Assembly: GCA_964548225.1 (NCBI GenBank)
Contig: CAZJQP010000010.1
Coordinates: forward strand, 1-64,000
Length of the DNA stretch: 64,000 nt
Direction of reading: 5' to 3'
Source: CALMEH01 sp964548225
GTDB taxonomy: Bacteria; Acidobacteriota; Blastocatellia; Pyrinomonadales; Pyrinomonadaceae
Shown here: piece by piece, positions 36,294-44,531 of the stretch
Position numbering within the stretch: the stretch's first letter is position 1
How the letters are laid out: every line of letters begins with the position of its first letter
Program-made: the position numbers and the translations under genes
Notes under the pieces: model-generated
What the model saw: the letters and a program-made list of their open reading frames with translations, nothing else
What the model was told of the DNA's origin: nothing
Databases searched by the model: none

Positions 36294-37139
36294 ATGAAAA
36301 TAGCATTAAACGGCGCGACGACGATGCACGCCGATTTGGAAACAGACATCAAAGCCGCGAGTGAAGCCGGTTTTGATTTAATCGAAATTTGGGCGGCAAA
36401 ATTGCGCGAATTTTTGAAAACAAAAACGGTTGAAGATTTAAACAAACTGCTGAAAGAAAACAGTTTAGAGCCGTATTCGATAAATTCAATCGAACATATC
36501 ACGTTCCGCGATGAAGCCGATTACGAACAAATAAAACTTGAAACCGAAGAACTTTCAACGATTGCAGGTGAAATCGGTTGTCCATATATTGTTGTCGTGC
36601 CGGGTAAATTGCCCGAAAACGCAACCGAAGCGGAAATCATTGATGAATCGGTCAAAGTTTTGAACGAACTCGGCGACATTGCCGAAAAACATAATGTTTC
36701 ATTGGCTTTCGAGTTTTTGGGGCAAACGGATTGTTCGGTTCAAACGCTCGATTTGTGTAACAAAATCGTCGAAACGGTAAATCGCAAAAACATCGGCAAT
36801 GTTCTCGATACATTTCATTTCTACGCCGGAAATTCGACTTTTGAAGCGATTGATTCGATGAAACCTGAAAAACTTTTCATTTTTCACATCAACGACGCGG
36901 AAAATCTGCCGAAAGAAGATTTGACGGACGCGCATCGGCTTTATCCGGGAACAGGAATTTTACCGATCAAGGAAATAAAAGCGCATTTCGACAAAATCGG
37001 TTACGACCGAATGGTTTCAATCGAAATTTTTCGCCCCGAATATTGGAACGAAAATCCGTTTGAAGTCGCCCGCAAAGCGCGAAAGGCAACGATTGAAGTT
37101 TTAGAATTAGAGAATTTAGCGGCAGGCGGAAGTTGGTAA
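36294..37139 (+). CDS. Sugar phosphate isomerase/epimerase (xylose-isomerase-like TIM barrel)
   Basis: 281 residues, AP endonuclease family 2 / xylose-isomerase-like barrel. Metal-site motifs are visible: ALAFEFLG-type (SLAFEFLGQTD, Glu ligand), NVLDTFHFYAG (Asp-x-x-His), FHINDAENLP (His-x-x-Asp) and MVSIEIFRPEYW (Glu). The family epimerises or isomerises sugars such as inosose or tagatose; the exact substrate cannot be read. The matching Gfo/Idh/MocA oxidoreductase lies beyond the restriction-modification genes at 42836, and such pairs often form catabolic operons. Confidence 0.87.
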   Translation: MKIALNGATTMHADLETDIKAASEAGFDLIEIWAAKLREFLKTKTVEDLNKLLKENSLEPYSINSIEHITFRDEADYEQIKLETEELSTIAGEIGCPYIVVVPGKLPENATEAEIIDESVKVLNELGDIAEKHNVSLAFEFLGQTDCSVQTLDLCNKIVETVNRKNIGNVLDTFHFYAGNSTFEAIDSMKPEKLFIFHINDAENLPKEDLTDAHRLYPGTGILPIKEIKAHFDKIGYDRMVSIEIFRPEYWNENPFEVARKARKATIEVLELENLAAGGSW

Positions 37140-37141
37140 AT

Positions 37142-37313
37142 GTAGAACAGGCTGTTAGCCTGTTCAAAGAAAACAGACTAACAGTCTGTTTTACAATGTC
37201 GTAGAACAGGCTGTTAGCCTGTTCAAAGAAAACAGACTAACAGTCTGTTTTACAATGTCGTAGAACAGGCTGTTAGCCTGTTCAGACAAAAACAGACTAA
37301 CAGTCTATTTTAC
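37142..37313. repeat. Three tandem REP/BIME elements, copies B-D
   Basis: Three copies in a row with a period of exactly 59 bp (foot GTAG at 37142, 37201 and 37260). The first two are identical, including the AATGTC linker. Each has hairpin GAACAGGCT-GTT-AGCCTGTTC, a short A-rich linker, and hairpin ACAGACT-AAC-AGTCTGT ending in TTAC. The third has a longer linker and one base change. They fill the spacer between the isomerase and modification methyltransferase genes. Confidence 0.9.
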
Positions 37314-37322
37314 GATCTCATT

Positions 37323-39191
37323 ATGGCTGTTGAATTAAGTTGGGAAGGAAAATATGACGCGAATGGGAAGCGAAAAGCTCCGTTGAAGGTTAATTTGCCG
37401 TTTCAAACCGTTGAGACGATTAACGAATCTGTTCAGGAGCGTCAGCGCAATATGTTTGCCGCCGCGTCGCAGGCAGATTGGCGGAATCGTTTGATTTGGG
37501 GCGATAAACGATATGTTTTGCCATCTTTGCTCAATGAATTTGCGGGCAAAGTTAATCTGATTTATATTGACCCGCCATTTGATACAGGGGCGAATTTTTC
37601 GTTTCAGGTGGAGGTTGAAGGCGAGCAATTTACCAAAGAACCGAGCATTATCGAACAAAAGGCTTACCGCGACACTTGGGGCAAAGGGCTTGATTCTTAT
37701 CTGCAATGGTTTTACGAAACGGCTCTCGTTCTGCGTGAACTGCTCCACGAAACAGGCAGTATTTATGTTCATCTCGATTGGCACGTCGGGCATTATGCGA
37801 AAGCGGTTTTGGATGAAATTTTTGGATACGATAATTTTATAAATGAAATTGTTTGGAGAAGAACTTTTAATAGTGGAAGCAGTAAAACATTGTCAAATAA
37901 ATATCCTGTAAATACTGATTCTATTTTATATTATAGAAAGTCTGAAAAATATATTTTTAATAAGCAATTTATCGAATTAAGTGAAGGTGCATTAAAAAGA
38001 TATGACAAAGTTGATGAGCAAGGAAGACGTTTCAAATGGAATCCAATGAAAACTTATGCACAATCCAAACTTGACCGTTTAATTGAACAAGGAGAAGCAA
38101 AAATAACTCCGACATCAAAATATCCAGTTTACAAACATTATCTTGATATTGATAAAGGTAGAGCCGTTGAAAATCTTTGGAATGATTTAGCTCCAATTGG
38201 AACTTTTTCTGAAGAAAGAGAAACATACGCCACCCAAAAACCCGAAGCCTTGCTTGAGCGAATCATCAAAGCGTCATCAAACGCAGATGATTTGGTGTTG
38301 GATTGTTTTTGCGGTTCGGGAACAACGGCGGCAGTCGCGGAAAAACTCGGACGGCGTTGGATAACCTGCGACCTTGGGCGTTTTGCGATTCATACGGCTC
38401 GCAAACGTCTGCTTTCGATTGCCGATGTTAAGCCGTTTGTCGTGCAAAATCTCGGCAAATATGAACGCCAAGCGTGGCAAAAAGACGAGTTCGGCGAAAA
38501 CGCCACGGCTCGGATTGATGCGTATAACCGCTTTATTCTGGAACTTTACAATGCTCAACCGTTGACAAATTTTGCGTGGCTGCACGGCATCAAACAAGGT
38601 CGCGTGGTGCATATCGGAGCAGTTGATTCGCCCGTTACGCTCGGCGATGTCAAAGCGATAATCTTGGAATGGCGAAAAAATCTGCAAGTCGCCGAAAATT
38701 CGGGAATTGACGTGCTGGCGTGGGAATTTTCGTTTGAAATCAACGAAATAGCCAAACAACAAGCCAAAGAAGCCGGCGTAGATATGCGTTTTCTGCAAAT
38801 TCCCCGCGAAGTTTTAGAGAAAAAAGCCGTCGAACAAGGCGACATCCAATTTTTTGAACTCGCCGCGTTATTCGTCAATACCAAAATCAAAAAGAAAGAT
38901 TTAACCGTCGAACTGACCAATTTTATCGCTCCGCTTGATTACGTTCCGCAGGAAATTCGCGCAAAAATCACCGATTGGAAAGCGTGGATTGATTATTGGG
39001 CAATAGATTTCGATTTCAAAGGCGATACTTTCCACAACCAATGGCAATCGTATCGGACAAGGAAAAATAAAAAACTCGAAACCTCGCGGACGCATACATA
39101 TACGGAAAGCGGAAAATACACAATCCAAATAAAAGTGATTGATATTTTGGGAAATGATACGACGAAAACGCTGGAAATTGAGGTAGAATAA
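37323..39191 (+). CDS. mod: Type III-like DNA modification methyltransferase (Mod)
   Basis: 622 residues, beta-class amino-methyltransferase: catalytic DPPF at 83-86 in NLIYIDPPFDTGANF comes before the AdoMet motif at about 327-332 (LDCFCGSGTTAAVAEKLG). The segment between is the target-recognition region. The C-terminus (HTYTESGKYTIQIKVIDILGN in two blocks) is a PKD-like beta-sandwich, which I believe recurs in this Mod family. It methylates the recognition sequence and supplies specificity for the restriction subunit. The restriction gene follows after a RAYT gene and REP repeats. The stretch at about 37840-38225 is visibly AT-richer than the rest of the gene. Confidence 0.9.
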   Translation: MAVELSWEGKYDANGKRKAPLKVNLPFQTVETINESVQERQRNMFAAASQADWRNRLIWGDKRYVLPSLLNEFAGKVNLIYIDPPFDTGANFSFQVEVEGEQFTKEPSIIEQKAYRDTWGKGLDSYLQWFYETALVLRELLHETGSIYVHLDWHVGHYAKAVLDEIFGYDNFINEIVWRRTFNSGSSKTLSNKYPVNTDSILYYRKSEKYIFNKQFIELSEGALKRYDKVDEQGRRFKWNPMKTYAQSKLDRLIEQGEAKITPTSKYPVYKHYLDIDKGRAVENLWNDLAPIGTFSEERETYATQKPEALLERIIKASSNADDLVLDCFCGSGTTAAVAEKLGRRWITCDLGRFAIHTARKRLLSIADVKPFVVQNLGKYERQAWQKDEFGENATARIDAYNRFILELYNAQPLTNFAWLHGIKQGRVVHIGAVDSPVTLGDVKAIILEWRKNLQVAENSGIDVLAWEFSFEINEIAKQQAKEAGVDMRFLQIPREVLEKKAVEQGDIQFFELAALFVNTKIKKKDLTVELTNFIAPLDYVPQEIRAKITDWKAWIDYWAIDFDFKGDTFHNQWQSYRTRKNKKLETSRTHTYTESGKYTIQIKVIDILGNDTTKTLEIEVE

Positions 39192-39194
39192 AAC

Positions 39195-39424
39195 GTAAAA
39201 CAGGCTGTTAGCCTGTTCAGAGAAAAAACAGACTAACAATCTGTTTTACGATTAAAGTGTAGAACAGGCTGTTAGCCTGTTCAGAGAAAAAACAGACTAA
39301 CAGTCTGTTTTACGATTAAAGTGTAGAACAGGCTGTTAGCCTGTTCAGCCGCTAGCGAAGCGCGGCGGCGAAGGCAGACTAACAGTCTGCCTTACGGTAA
39401 AACAGGCTGTTAGCCTGTTTTATA
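39195..39424. repeat. REP/BIME elements, copies E-H, upstream of the RAYT
   Basis: Three complete elements (starting 39195, 39259 and 39323) and a final half-element (39397-39424) holding only the CAGGCT-GTT-AGCCTG hairpin. Copy G has a longer linker made of a GC-rich run with GCTAGCGAAGCGCGGCGGCG. All keep GTAG or GTAA at the foot. The RAYT start codon is 7 bp past the half-element. Confidence 0.9.
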
Positions 39425-39430
39425 TTAGAT

Positions 39431-40117
39431 ATGGAATACAAGCAATATTACAGACGCAAATTGCCGCATATTCATTCGCCGGGAGCAACGCTTTTTGTAA
39501 CTTTTCGACTTGCAGGTTCAATCCCGAAAAGCGTCATTGAAAAATGGAAGCAGGAAAAAATTTGGTTAGAAAAAGAACAGGAAAGACTCGCAAGAAATGC
39601 CGAAATTACGCAAAATCAAAAGGAAGCGTTTTTAGAATTTAATCGGCGTTGGTTTGCCAAATTTGAAGATGTTTTGCATCGTGAACAATCAGGAACGGTT
39701 TGGCTAAAAGATGAAAATGTCGCAAATTCGGTAGCGGAAAGTTTGAAATATCGGGACGGAAAAGTTTATAAATTGCACTGTTTCTGCGTTATGTCCAATC
39801 ACGTTCACGTTGTCTTTACTCCATTTTTGAATGAGCGGTCATTAACCGAAGTTCAATATTCAAATCCGTTGAAGTTTGAAAGTTCCGAACCGACTTTAGG
39901 CGAAATTATGCAATCGTTGAAAGGTTATACCGCCCACGAAGCCAACAAAATTTTGAATCGCCAAGGTCAATTTTGGGAAGTGGAAAGCTATGACCACGAA
40001 GTTAGAAATGAAGAAGAATTTGGTCGAATTGTCAAATATGTTCTAAACAATCCGGTCAAAGCCGGTCTCGTCAAAAATTGGCAAGATTGGCAATGGAATT
40101 GGTTATCAAAAACGTAG
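39431..40117 (+). mobile_element. REP-associated tyrosine transposase (RAYT, Y1/HUH family)
   Basis: 228 residues. The N-terminal region RRKLPHIHSPGATLFVTFRL and the HUH motif HVH at 124-126 in CVMSNHVHVVFTPF are diagnostic. The single nucleophilic tyrosine is probably Tyr187 in FWEVESYDHEVRNEEEF, and the end YVLNNPVKAGLVKNW is conserved in TnpA_REP proteins. RAYTs cut and join single-stranded REP hairpins with a GTAG foot; the flanking elements carry exactly that foot. The stop codon (TAG) is contributed by the following REP. The gene is inserted between the Mod and Res genes and is intact. Confidence 0.92.
39431..40117 (+). CDS. RAYT transposase coding sequence
   Basis: The coding frame of the transposase described in the matching mobile-element entry. 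All family motifs are in frame from the first ATG to the REP-derived TAG, so it appears functional. Full-length RAYT proteins are about 150-330 residues; 228 is normal. Expression could follow read-through from the mod gene, as both point the same way. Confidence 0.9.
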   Translation: MEYKQYYRRKLPHIHSPGATLFVTFRLAGSIPKSVIEKWKQEKIWLEKEQERLARNAEITQNQKEAFLEFNRRWFAKFEDVLHREQSGTVWLKDENVANSVAESLKYRDGKVYKLHCFCVMSNHVHVVFTPFLNERSLTEVQYSNPLKFESSEPTLGEIMQSLKGYTAHEANKILNRQGQFWEVESYDHEVRNEEEFGRIVKYVLNNPVKAGLVKNWQDWQWNWLSKT

Positions 40118-40185
40118 GACAGGCTGTTAGCCTGTCCAGCCGCCGCGCTTCGCTGGCGGCGAAACAGACTAACAGTCTGTTTTAC
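40114..40185. repeat. REP/BIME element, copy I, ending the RAYT gene
   Basis: Foot GTAG overlaps the RAYT stop codon. Hairpin 1 is GGACAGGCT-GTT-AGCCTGTCC (changed base pair kept complementary), then a GC-rich linker CCGCCGCGCTTCGCTGGCGG, then hairpin 2 with TTAC. The linker is roughly the inverse of the one in copy G, showing exchange or inversion between copies. Confidence 0.88.
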
Positions 40186-40194
40186 ATTATAAAT

Positions 40195-42777
40195 ATGCCG
40201 AAAAAAACATCTCAATCAACCGCACAAATGCCTCTGCTCGACATTGGCGAAGAAGGACGCACCGCAATTTGTGTCCCCAAAATCCGCAAAGAAGTTCAAG
40301 CGTGGCGAGAATCAGGTTTTAACGGAATTACCAAAACCACCGAAAGACTTTTGAACTTTTGGTTTAAGGAAGAACACCGCACCGCCGATGGCAGAAAATT
40401 TGAATACTACGAAGCCCAACGCGAGGCAATCGAAACTCTGATTTATTTATTTGAAGTTAAAAAGATTAGAAGACGCAAAGATTTATTGGTCGAATATCAC
40501 AACGGACAGCTTTTACAATTTCCTGAAAATGACAATTTTGCCCGCTACGCTCTGAAAATGGCAACAGGTTCGGGCAAAACAAAAGTTATGGCGTTAGCAA
40601 TCGCCTGGCAATTTTTCAACTCTGCTTGTGGCGAAGGCGAAGAATACGCCAACACTTTTCTGTTAATTGCCCCAAACATTATTGTTTTGGAACGTCTGAA
40701 AATGGATTTTGAATCAGGCAGAGTTTTTCAAACTGACCCAATAATTCCGCCCGATTTCCGAATCTTTTGGGATTTTGATGTTTATGTTCGCGGCGACGGC
40801 GAGCGAACCAACAGCGAAGGTGCATTATATCTAACCAATATTCAACAACTTTACGAGCGTGAAACGGACGCAACGCCAACAAATCCGATAGACGATTTAC
40901 TCGGCAGCGTTCCGCAAAAAAGTCTGCAAACAGACGAAAAATTTCTCGAAAGAATCATTAAACGCGGAAATTGTTTAGTCTTAAACGATGAAGCGCATCA
41001 CACCAACGATGATGCGATTGTTTGGAACGAAACGATTGTAAATCTAGGCAAACAATGCAATTTATCAGCACAACTTGATTTTTCCGCCACACCGCGACAA
41101 TCTGACGGAACGCTTTTTTCGTGGACAATTTTTGATTATCCGCTCAAACAAGCAATTATTGATAACATCGTCAAACGTCCGTTAAAAGGCGTTCCACACG
41201 GAATAACCGAAGTTCATAGCGATAAAGCCTCGATTCGTTTTGAAGCATATTTAGTAGCAGCCGTTGAACGCTGGCTCGAATATGTTTCGGAACTGAAAGA
41301 TTTGAAAAAGAAACCTGTTTTGTTTTTTATGCTCGGCGATACCAAAGAAGCCGACGATGTTTCGTTGTGGCTTCGCACCAAATATCCTGACCAATTTTCC
41401 GATGATAAACTTTTGGTCATTCATACCGACAGAAGCGGCGAAATTTCCAAAAAAGATTTAGAAAAAGCCCGCGTTGCTTCGCGTGAGGTTGACGATGATA
41501 AAAGTCCGATAAACTGCATCGTTTCGGTTTTGATGCTCCGCGAAGGTTGGGATGTTAATAATGTTACGGTTGTCGCCGGATTGCGTGCGTATAGTTCACG
41601 GGCGAACATTTTACCCGAACAAGCAATTGGACGCGGATTGCGTTTGATGTTTCGTGGACAAACAGGTTACAGGGAAAATGTTGACATCATCGGCAACGCA
41701 AATTTTATGCAGATTGTCGAAGATTTGGAAAAACAAGAAGGCATCAAACTCGATACTTTCGACTTCGGCAAAAAGAAAACACGGCTTAAAATTAACACAA
41801 TCCAAGTTTTAGAAGAACGAATTGAAGATTTTGAAATCACGATTCCGAAAATCAGTCCGCGAATTGAACGATTAAAAGAAGTTCGCCAAATTATCGAAGA
41901 TTTGGACATTGGCAAAATCCAACTTCGCTTTCCGATGTCTTTGGATGCAGATGTTGAAATCAGTCAATCATTTACCTACGAAGGACGCGATGTAATTTCC
42001 GATGAAGTAATAATTTCCCGCGAATTTCAAATGCCGCAAGCCCAAACTTCGGGTGAAGTCATTTCTTTTTATTCGCAAGTTATCGCTCAAAGTTTAAAAT
42101 TACCTACATCATTCTCAATTCTCACGCCGAAAATCGAACAGTTTCTACGCGAAAAATTATTCGGCAAAGAAGTAAAATTAGATTCGCCCGCAGTTCTGCA
42201 AGCCTTAAATGAATCTCGTGTTTTAGTTTCAACCGAAAAAGTTTTTCTCAAACTTCTGCGTCCGCGAATCGTTGATGAACACAAACCGTTTTTATTTGAC
42301 GAAAAAACGCTTTTGTCCGAAACGCCGCCGTTTCCGCATTCGAGCAAAGTTGTCGAAGCCAAAAAAACTCTGTTCAATCTAACACCTTGCGGAAATGATT
42401 TTGAGCAAAATTTTGCTCGTTTTTTAGACGAATCAAAAGATATTAAAACTTTTGCCAATCTCGGAAATTTGCCAACCAAACTTTGCATCGAATATCTGGA
42501 CAGCGAAACAAATTTACGTTTTTACGAACCTGATTTTGTTGCCATTGACGAAAACGGAATCCATTGGCTGCTTGAAACCAAAGGACGAGAGGATTTAGAC
42601 GTGCAATACAAAAACGCTAGAGCCGAAAAATGGTGCGAAGATGCAACACTTTTGAGCGGAACAGAGTGGCGATTTTTAATGATTCCGCAAAAGCAATTTG
42701 AAAAAATGAATTCACGAAATTTTGGTGATTTAGTCAGTGGATTAACAGCGGGCGGTGTTTTATTTGTTGAAATTTAA
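40195..42777 (+). CDS. res: Type III-like restriction endonuclease subunit (Res)
   Basis: 860 residues from the ATG just after the REP element; a longer frame back to 40078 only reads through the transposase end and the REP. Superfamily 2 helicase core: ATGSGKTK near 123-130, DEAHH at 265-269, SATP and the later VLMLREGWDVNNVTVVAGL and QAIGRGLRLMFRG motifs. The C-terminal nuclease has the PD-(D/E)xK set Asp780, Glu794 and Lys796 (YEPDFVAIDENG, LLETKGRED). Together with Mod it translocates along or signals on DNA and cuts unmodified invading DNA. Confidence 0.93.
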   Translation: MPKKTSQSTAQMPLLDIGEEGRTAICVPKIRKEVQAWRESGFNGITKTTERLLNFWFKEEHRTADGRKFEYYEAQREAIETLIYLFEVKKIRRRKDLLVEYHNGQLLQFPENDNFARYALKMATGSGKTKVMALAIAWQFFNSACGEGEEYANTFLLIAPNIIVLERLKMDFESGRVFQTDPIIPPDFRIFWDFDVYVRGDGERTNSEGALYLTNIQQLYERETDATPTNPIDDLLGSVPQKSLQTDEKFLERIIKRGNCLVLNDEAHHTNDDAIVWNETIVNLGKQCNLSAQLDFSATPRQSDGTLFSWTIFDYPLKQAIIDNIVKRPLKGVPHGITEVHSDKASIRFEAYLVAAVERWLEYVSELKDLKKKPVLFFMLGDTKEADDVSLWLRTKYPDQFSDDKLLVIHTDRSGEISKKDLEKARVASREVDDDKSPINCIVSVLMLREGWDVNNVTVVAGLRAYSSRANILPEQAIGRGLRLMFRGQTGYRENVDIIGNANFMQIVEDLEKQEGIKLDTFDFGKKKTRLKINTIQVLEERIEDFEITIPKISPRIERLKEVRQIIEDLDIGKIQLRFPMSLDADVEISQSFTYEGRDVISDEVIISREFQMPQAQTSGEVISFYSQVIAQSLKLPTSFSILTPKIEQFLREKLFGKEVKLDSPAVLQALNESRVLVSTEKVFLKLLRPRIVDEHKPFLFDEKTLLSETPPFPHSSKVVEAKKTLFNLTPCGNDFEQNFARFLDESKDIKTFANLGNLPTKLCIEYLDSETNLRFYEPDFVAIDENGIHWLLETKGREDLDVQYKNARAEKWCEDATLLSGTEWRFLMIPQKQFEKMNSRNFGDLVSGLTAGGVLFVEI

Positions 42778-42782
42778 TGACC

Positions 42783-42830
42783 GTAGAACAGGCTGTTAGC
42801 CTGTTCAAACAGACTAACAGTCTGTTTTAC
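42783..42830. repeat. REP/BIME element, copy J
   Basis: Compact form: GTAG foot, GAACAGGCT-GTT-AGCCTGTTC, two-base linker, ACAGACT-AAC-AGTCTGT, TTAC. It fills the spacer between the res stop and the oxidoreductase start. Confidence 0.88.
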
Positions 42831-42835
42831 GTTTT

Positions 42836-43816
42836 ATGGAAAAAGTCAAAATCGGAATTATCGGAACAGGCTACATCGGCAGTGTTCACGGACAGATTTA
42901 TTCGCAAGATTCGCGGACGGAAGTTTCTGCGCTATTTGATGTCGTGCCGGAAAAAGCTGAACGAACAGCGAAGGCAATCGGCGGAAAAGTTTGCCGTTCG
43001 CGTGAGGAATTATTTGAAAATTGTGATGCGGTTTTGGTAACAACGCCGAATAAAACTCACGTCGAAATCGCTTCGGACGCAGTTTTGCACGAAAAGCACG
43101 TTTTTTGCGAAAAGCCTTTTGCAATCGGCATCGAAAACGCGAAGAAATTGCTCGACGTGGCGAATAATTCGTCGAAAGTTTTTCAAGTCGGACACAATCG
43201 CCGATACGCGCCGGTTTATGTGCGTTTGAAAGAATTGTTGTCGGAAGACGAACCGCATTCGGCGCATATCAAGATGAATCGCGGCGAGTTGAAAAATCCT
43301 GTCTGGACGGGCGATGTGAATGTAACGGGCGGATTTTTGTATGAAACAACGATTCATCTTTTTGATATGATGCGATTTCAATTCGGCGAAATCTCGGAAT
43401 TTTCTGCTTACGGCTCGCAACACGAATATCCTGAATTGGACGAATTTTCTTGTATTTTCAAATTCAAAAACGGTTTTCATTGCACTTTTGCATCGAGTTC
43501 GGACGCAAGTTGGCATTTTCCGTTTGAGCGGATGGAAGTTTTTTGTCATCATCGGACGATAATTACCGAAGAAATGGAAAGGCTTTTTGATTCAAAAGGC
43601 TTTGACCATAAAACTCACAATTTTGATACTTATTGGTGTCAGATGCTCGAAAAAAACGAAAAATGGGGTTATCTGCAAGAAGACAAAGCGTTTATTGATT
43701 CGATTCTCGAAGGCAAAGAACCGCCCGTAACGGCTTTTGACGGTTATAAATCCGTCGAGCTTGTCGAATCGGTTTATCAAGCAATCAAATCAGGGGAAAA
43801 AATCGTGTTTGATTAA
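42836..43816 (+). CDS. Gfo/Idh/MocA-family oxidoreductase
   Basis: 326 residues. An N-terminal Rossmann fold binds NAD(P) (IGIIGTGYIGSVHG at 6-19). The catalytic EKP motif is at 92-94 in VFCEKPFAIG. The C-terminal alpha/beta domain carries GGFLYETTIHLFDMMRF with the usual His-Asp pair. Family members oxidise or reduce sugars and inositols; the substrate is unresolved. Its natural partner, a sugar isomerase, is on the other side of the restriction-modification block. Confidence 0.9.
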   Translation: MEKVKIGIIGTGYIGSVHGQIYSQDSRTEVSALFDVVPEKAERTAKAIGGKVCRSREELFENCDAVLVTTPNKTHVEIASDAVLHEKHVFCEKPFAIGIENAKKLLDVANNSSKVFQVGHNRRYAPVYVRLKELLSEDEPHSAHIKMNRGELKNPVWTGDVNVTGGFLYETTIHLFDMMRFQFGEISEFSAYGSQHEYPELDEFSCIFKFKNGFHCTFASSSDASWHFPFERMEVFCHHRTIITEEMERLFDSKGFDHKTHNFDTYWCQMLEKNEKWGYLQEDKAFIDSILEGKEPPVTAFDGYKSVELVESVYQAIKSGEKIVFD

Positions 43817-43926
43817 AGAACTTTTTTTGATATGATTCGTTTTTAAGAGTGGTATTTGGGGTTTGGTCTTCGGATTTAGAACAAATCAAAGACTAAACGA
43901 CAAAGCCCGAAAACCAAATTAAAAAT

Positions 43927-44391
43927 ATGAATCAATGTCAGAATTGCGGTCAAATCAACACGAATCAGAGTAATTTTTGCCGTTTTTGCGGAACGAAATT
44001 TATTCCGCAACAACCTCAGCAACCCGGCGGAAATTTTGAATATTCACCACCGCGCCCATATCTTTGGAAGACGGACGAATTTCAAATCAATGAAAACAGA
44101 CAACGACAGGCAAATCAAGTAAAACCGCTTCCGCCTCCGATTCCGCAAATGCCGCCAATGATGCCACAACCGCAACCTCTTGTGCATCAGCAACATCACA
44201 ACCTTGCTTACAATTTTCATTGCCCGCGATGTGCAACAACAATGATGCCGCGTTTTGACAGAAGAATTTCGACAGGCGGTTGGATTACATTTGCCGCGCT
44301 CTTGATTTTTTTCTTTCCTTTATTTTGGATTGGTTTCTTGATTAAAGAAAACGTTCGCGTTTGTTCAGTTTGCGGTCTGAAAATTGATTAA
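43927..44391 (+). CDS. Zinc-ribbon membrane protein with LITAF-like C-terminus
   Basis: 154 residues. An N-terminal zinc ribbon has Cys4, Cys7, Cys18 and Cys21 (MNQCQNCGQ, FCRFCG). A Pro/Gln-rich linker follows, then a C-terminal FHCPRCAT...ICSVCGLKID-like pair of CxxC motifs bracketing a hydrophobic segment (GWITFAALLIFFFPLFWIGF). That arrangement is the LITAF-like domain, where the hydrophobic stretch dips into one membrane leaflet. Bacterial members are uncharacterised. The N-terminal ribbon resembles those of the FHA proteins at 30-33 kb. Confidence 0.75.
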   Translation: MNQCQNCGQINTNQSNFCRFCGTKFIPQQPQQPGGNFEYSPPRPYLWKTDEFQINENRQRQANQVKPLPPPIPQMPPMMPQPQPLVHQQHHNLAYNFHCPRCATTMMPRFDRRISTGGWITFAALLIFFFPLFWIGFLIKENVRVCSVCGLKID

Positions 44392-44531
44392 CTTTAAAAG
44401 TGAACATTGAAGAAATCAAAGGTAAAATAAATCAAAGCAATTATTTCATCAAAATCCACGCAATTTTTCACGCTTTAAGGAAGACTTTGCCTAAACACAA
44501 GCAACTGAATTTGTTATAACCGTAAATTAAT

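Noticed and set aside
37142..37313. CRISPR array, suggested by a regular 59-bp period
   Set aside because: There is no unique spacer between repeats: each whole unit repeats, and the same hairpins recur elsewhere as REP elements. No cas genes are nearby.
39080..39191. PKD-like end of Mod as a recent fusion
   Set aside because: The tail is in frame, uses the gene's usual codons, and I recall the same end in other Mod proteins of this family, so fusion is not needed to explain it.
40078..40194. Longer N-terminus for the restriction subunit
   Set aside because: These codons read through the end of the transposase and a REP element. The ATG at 40195 follows the REP and starts a family-like sequence.
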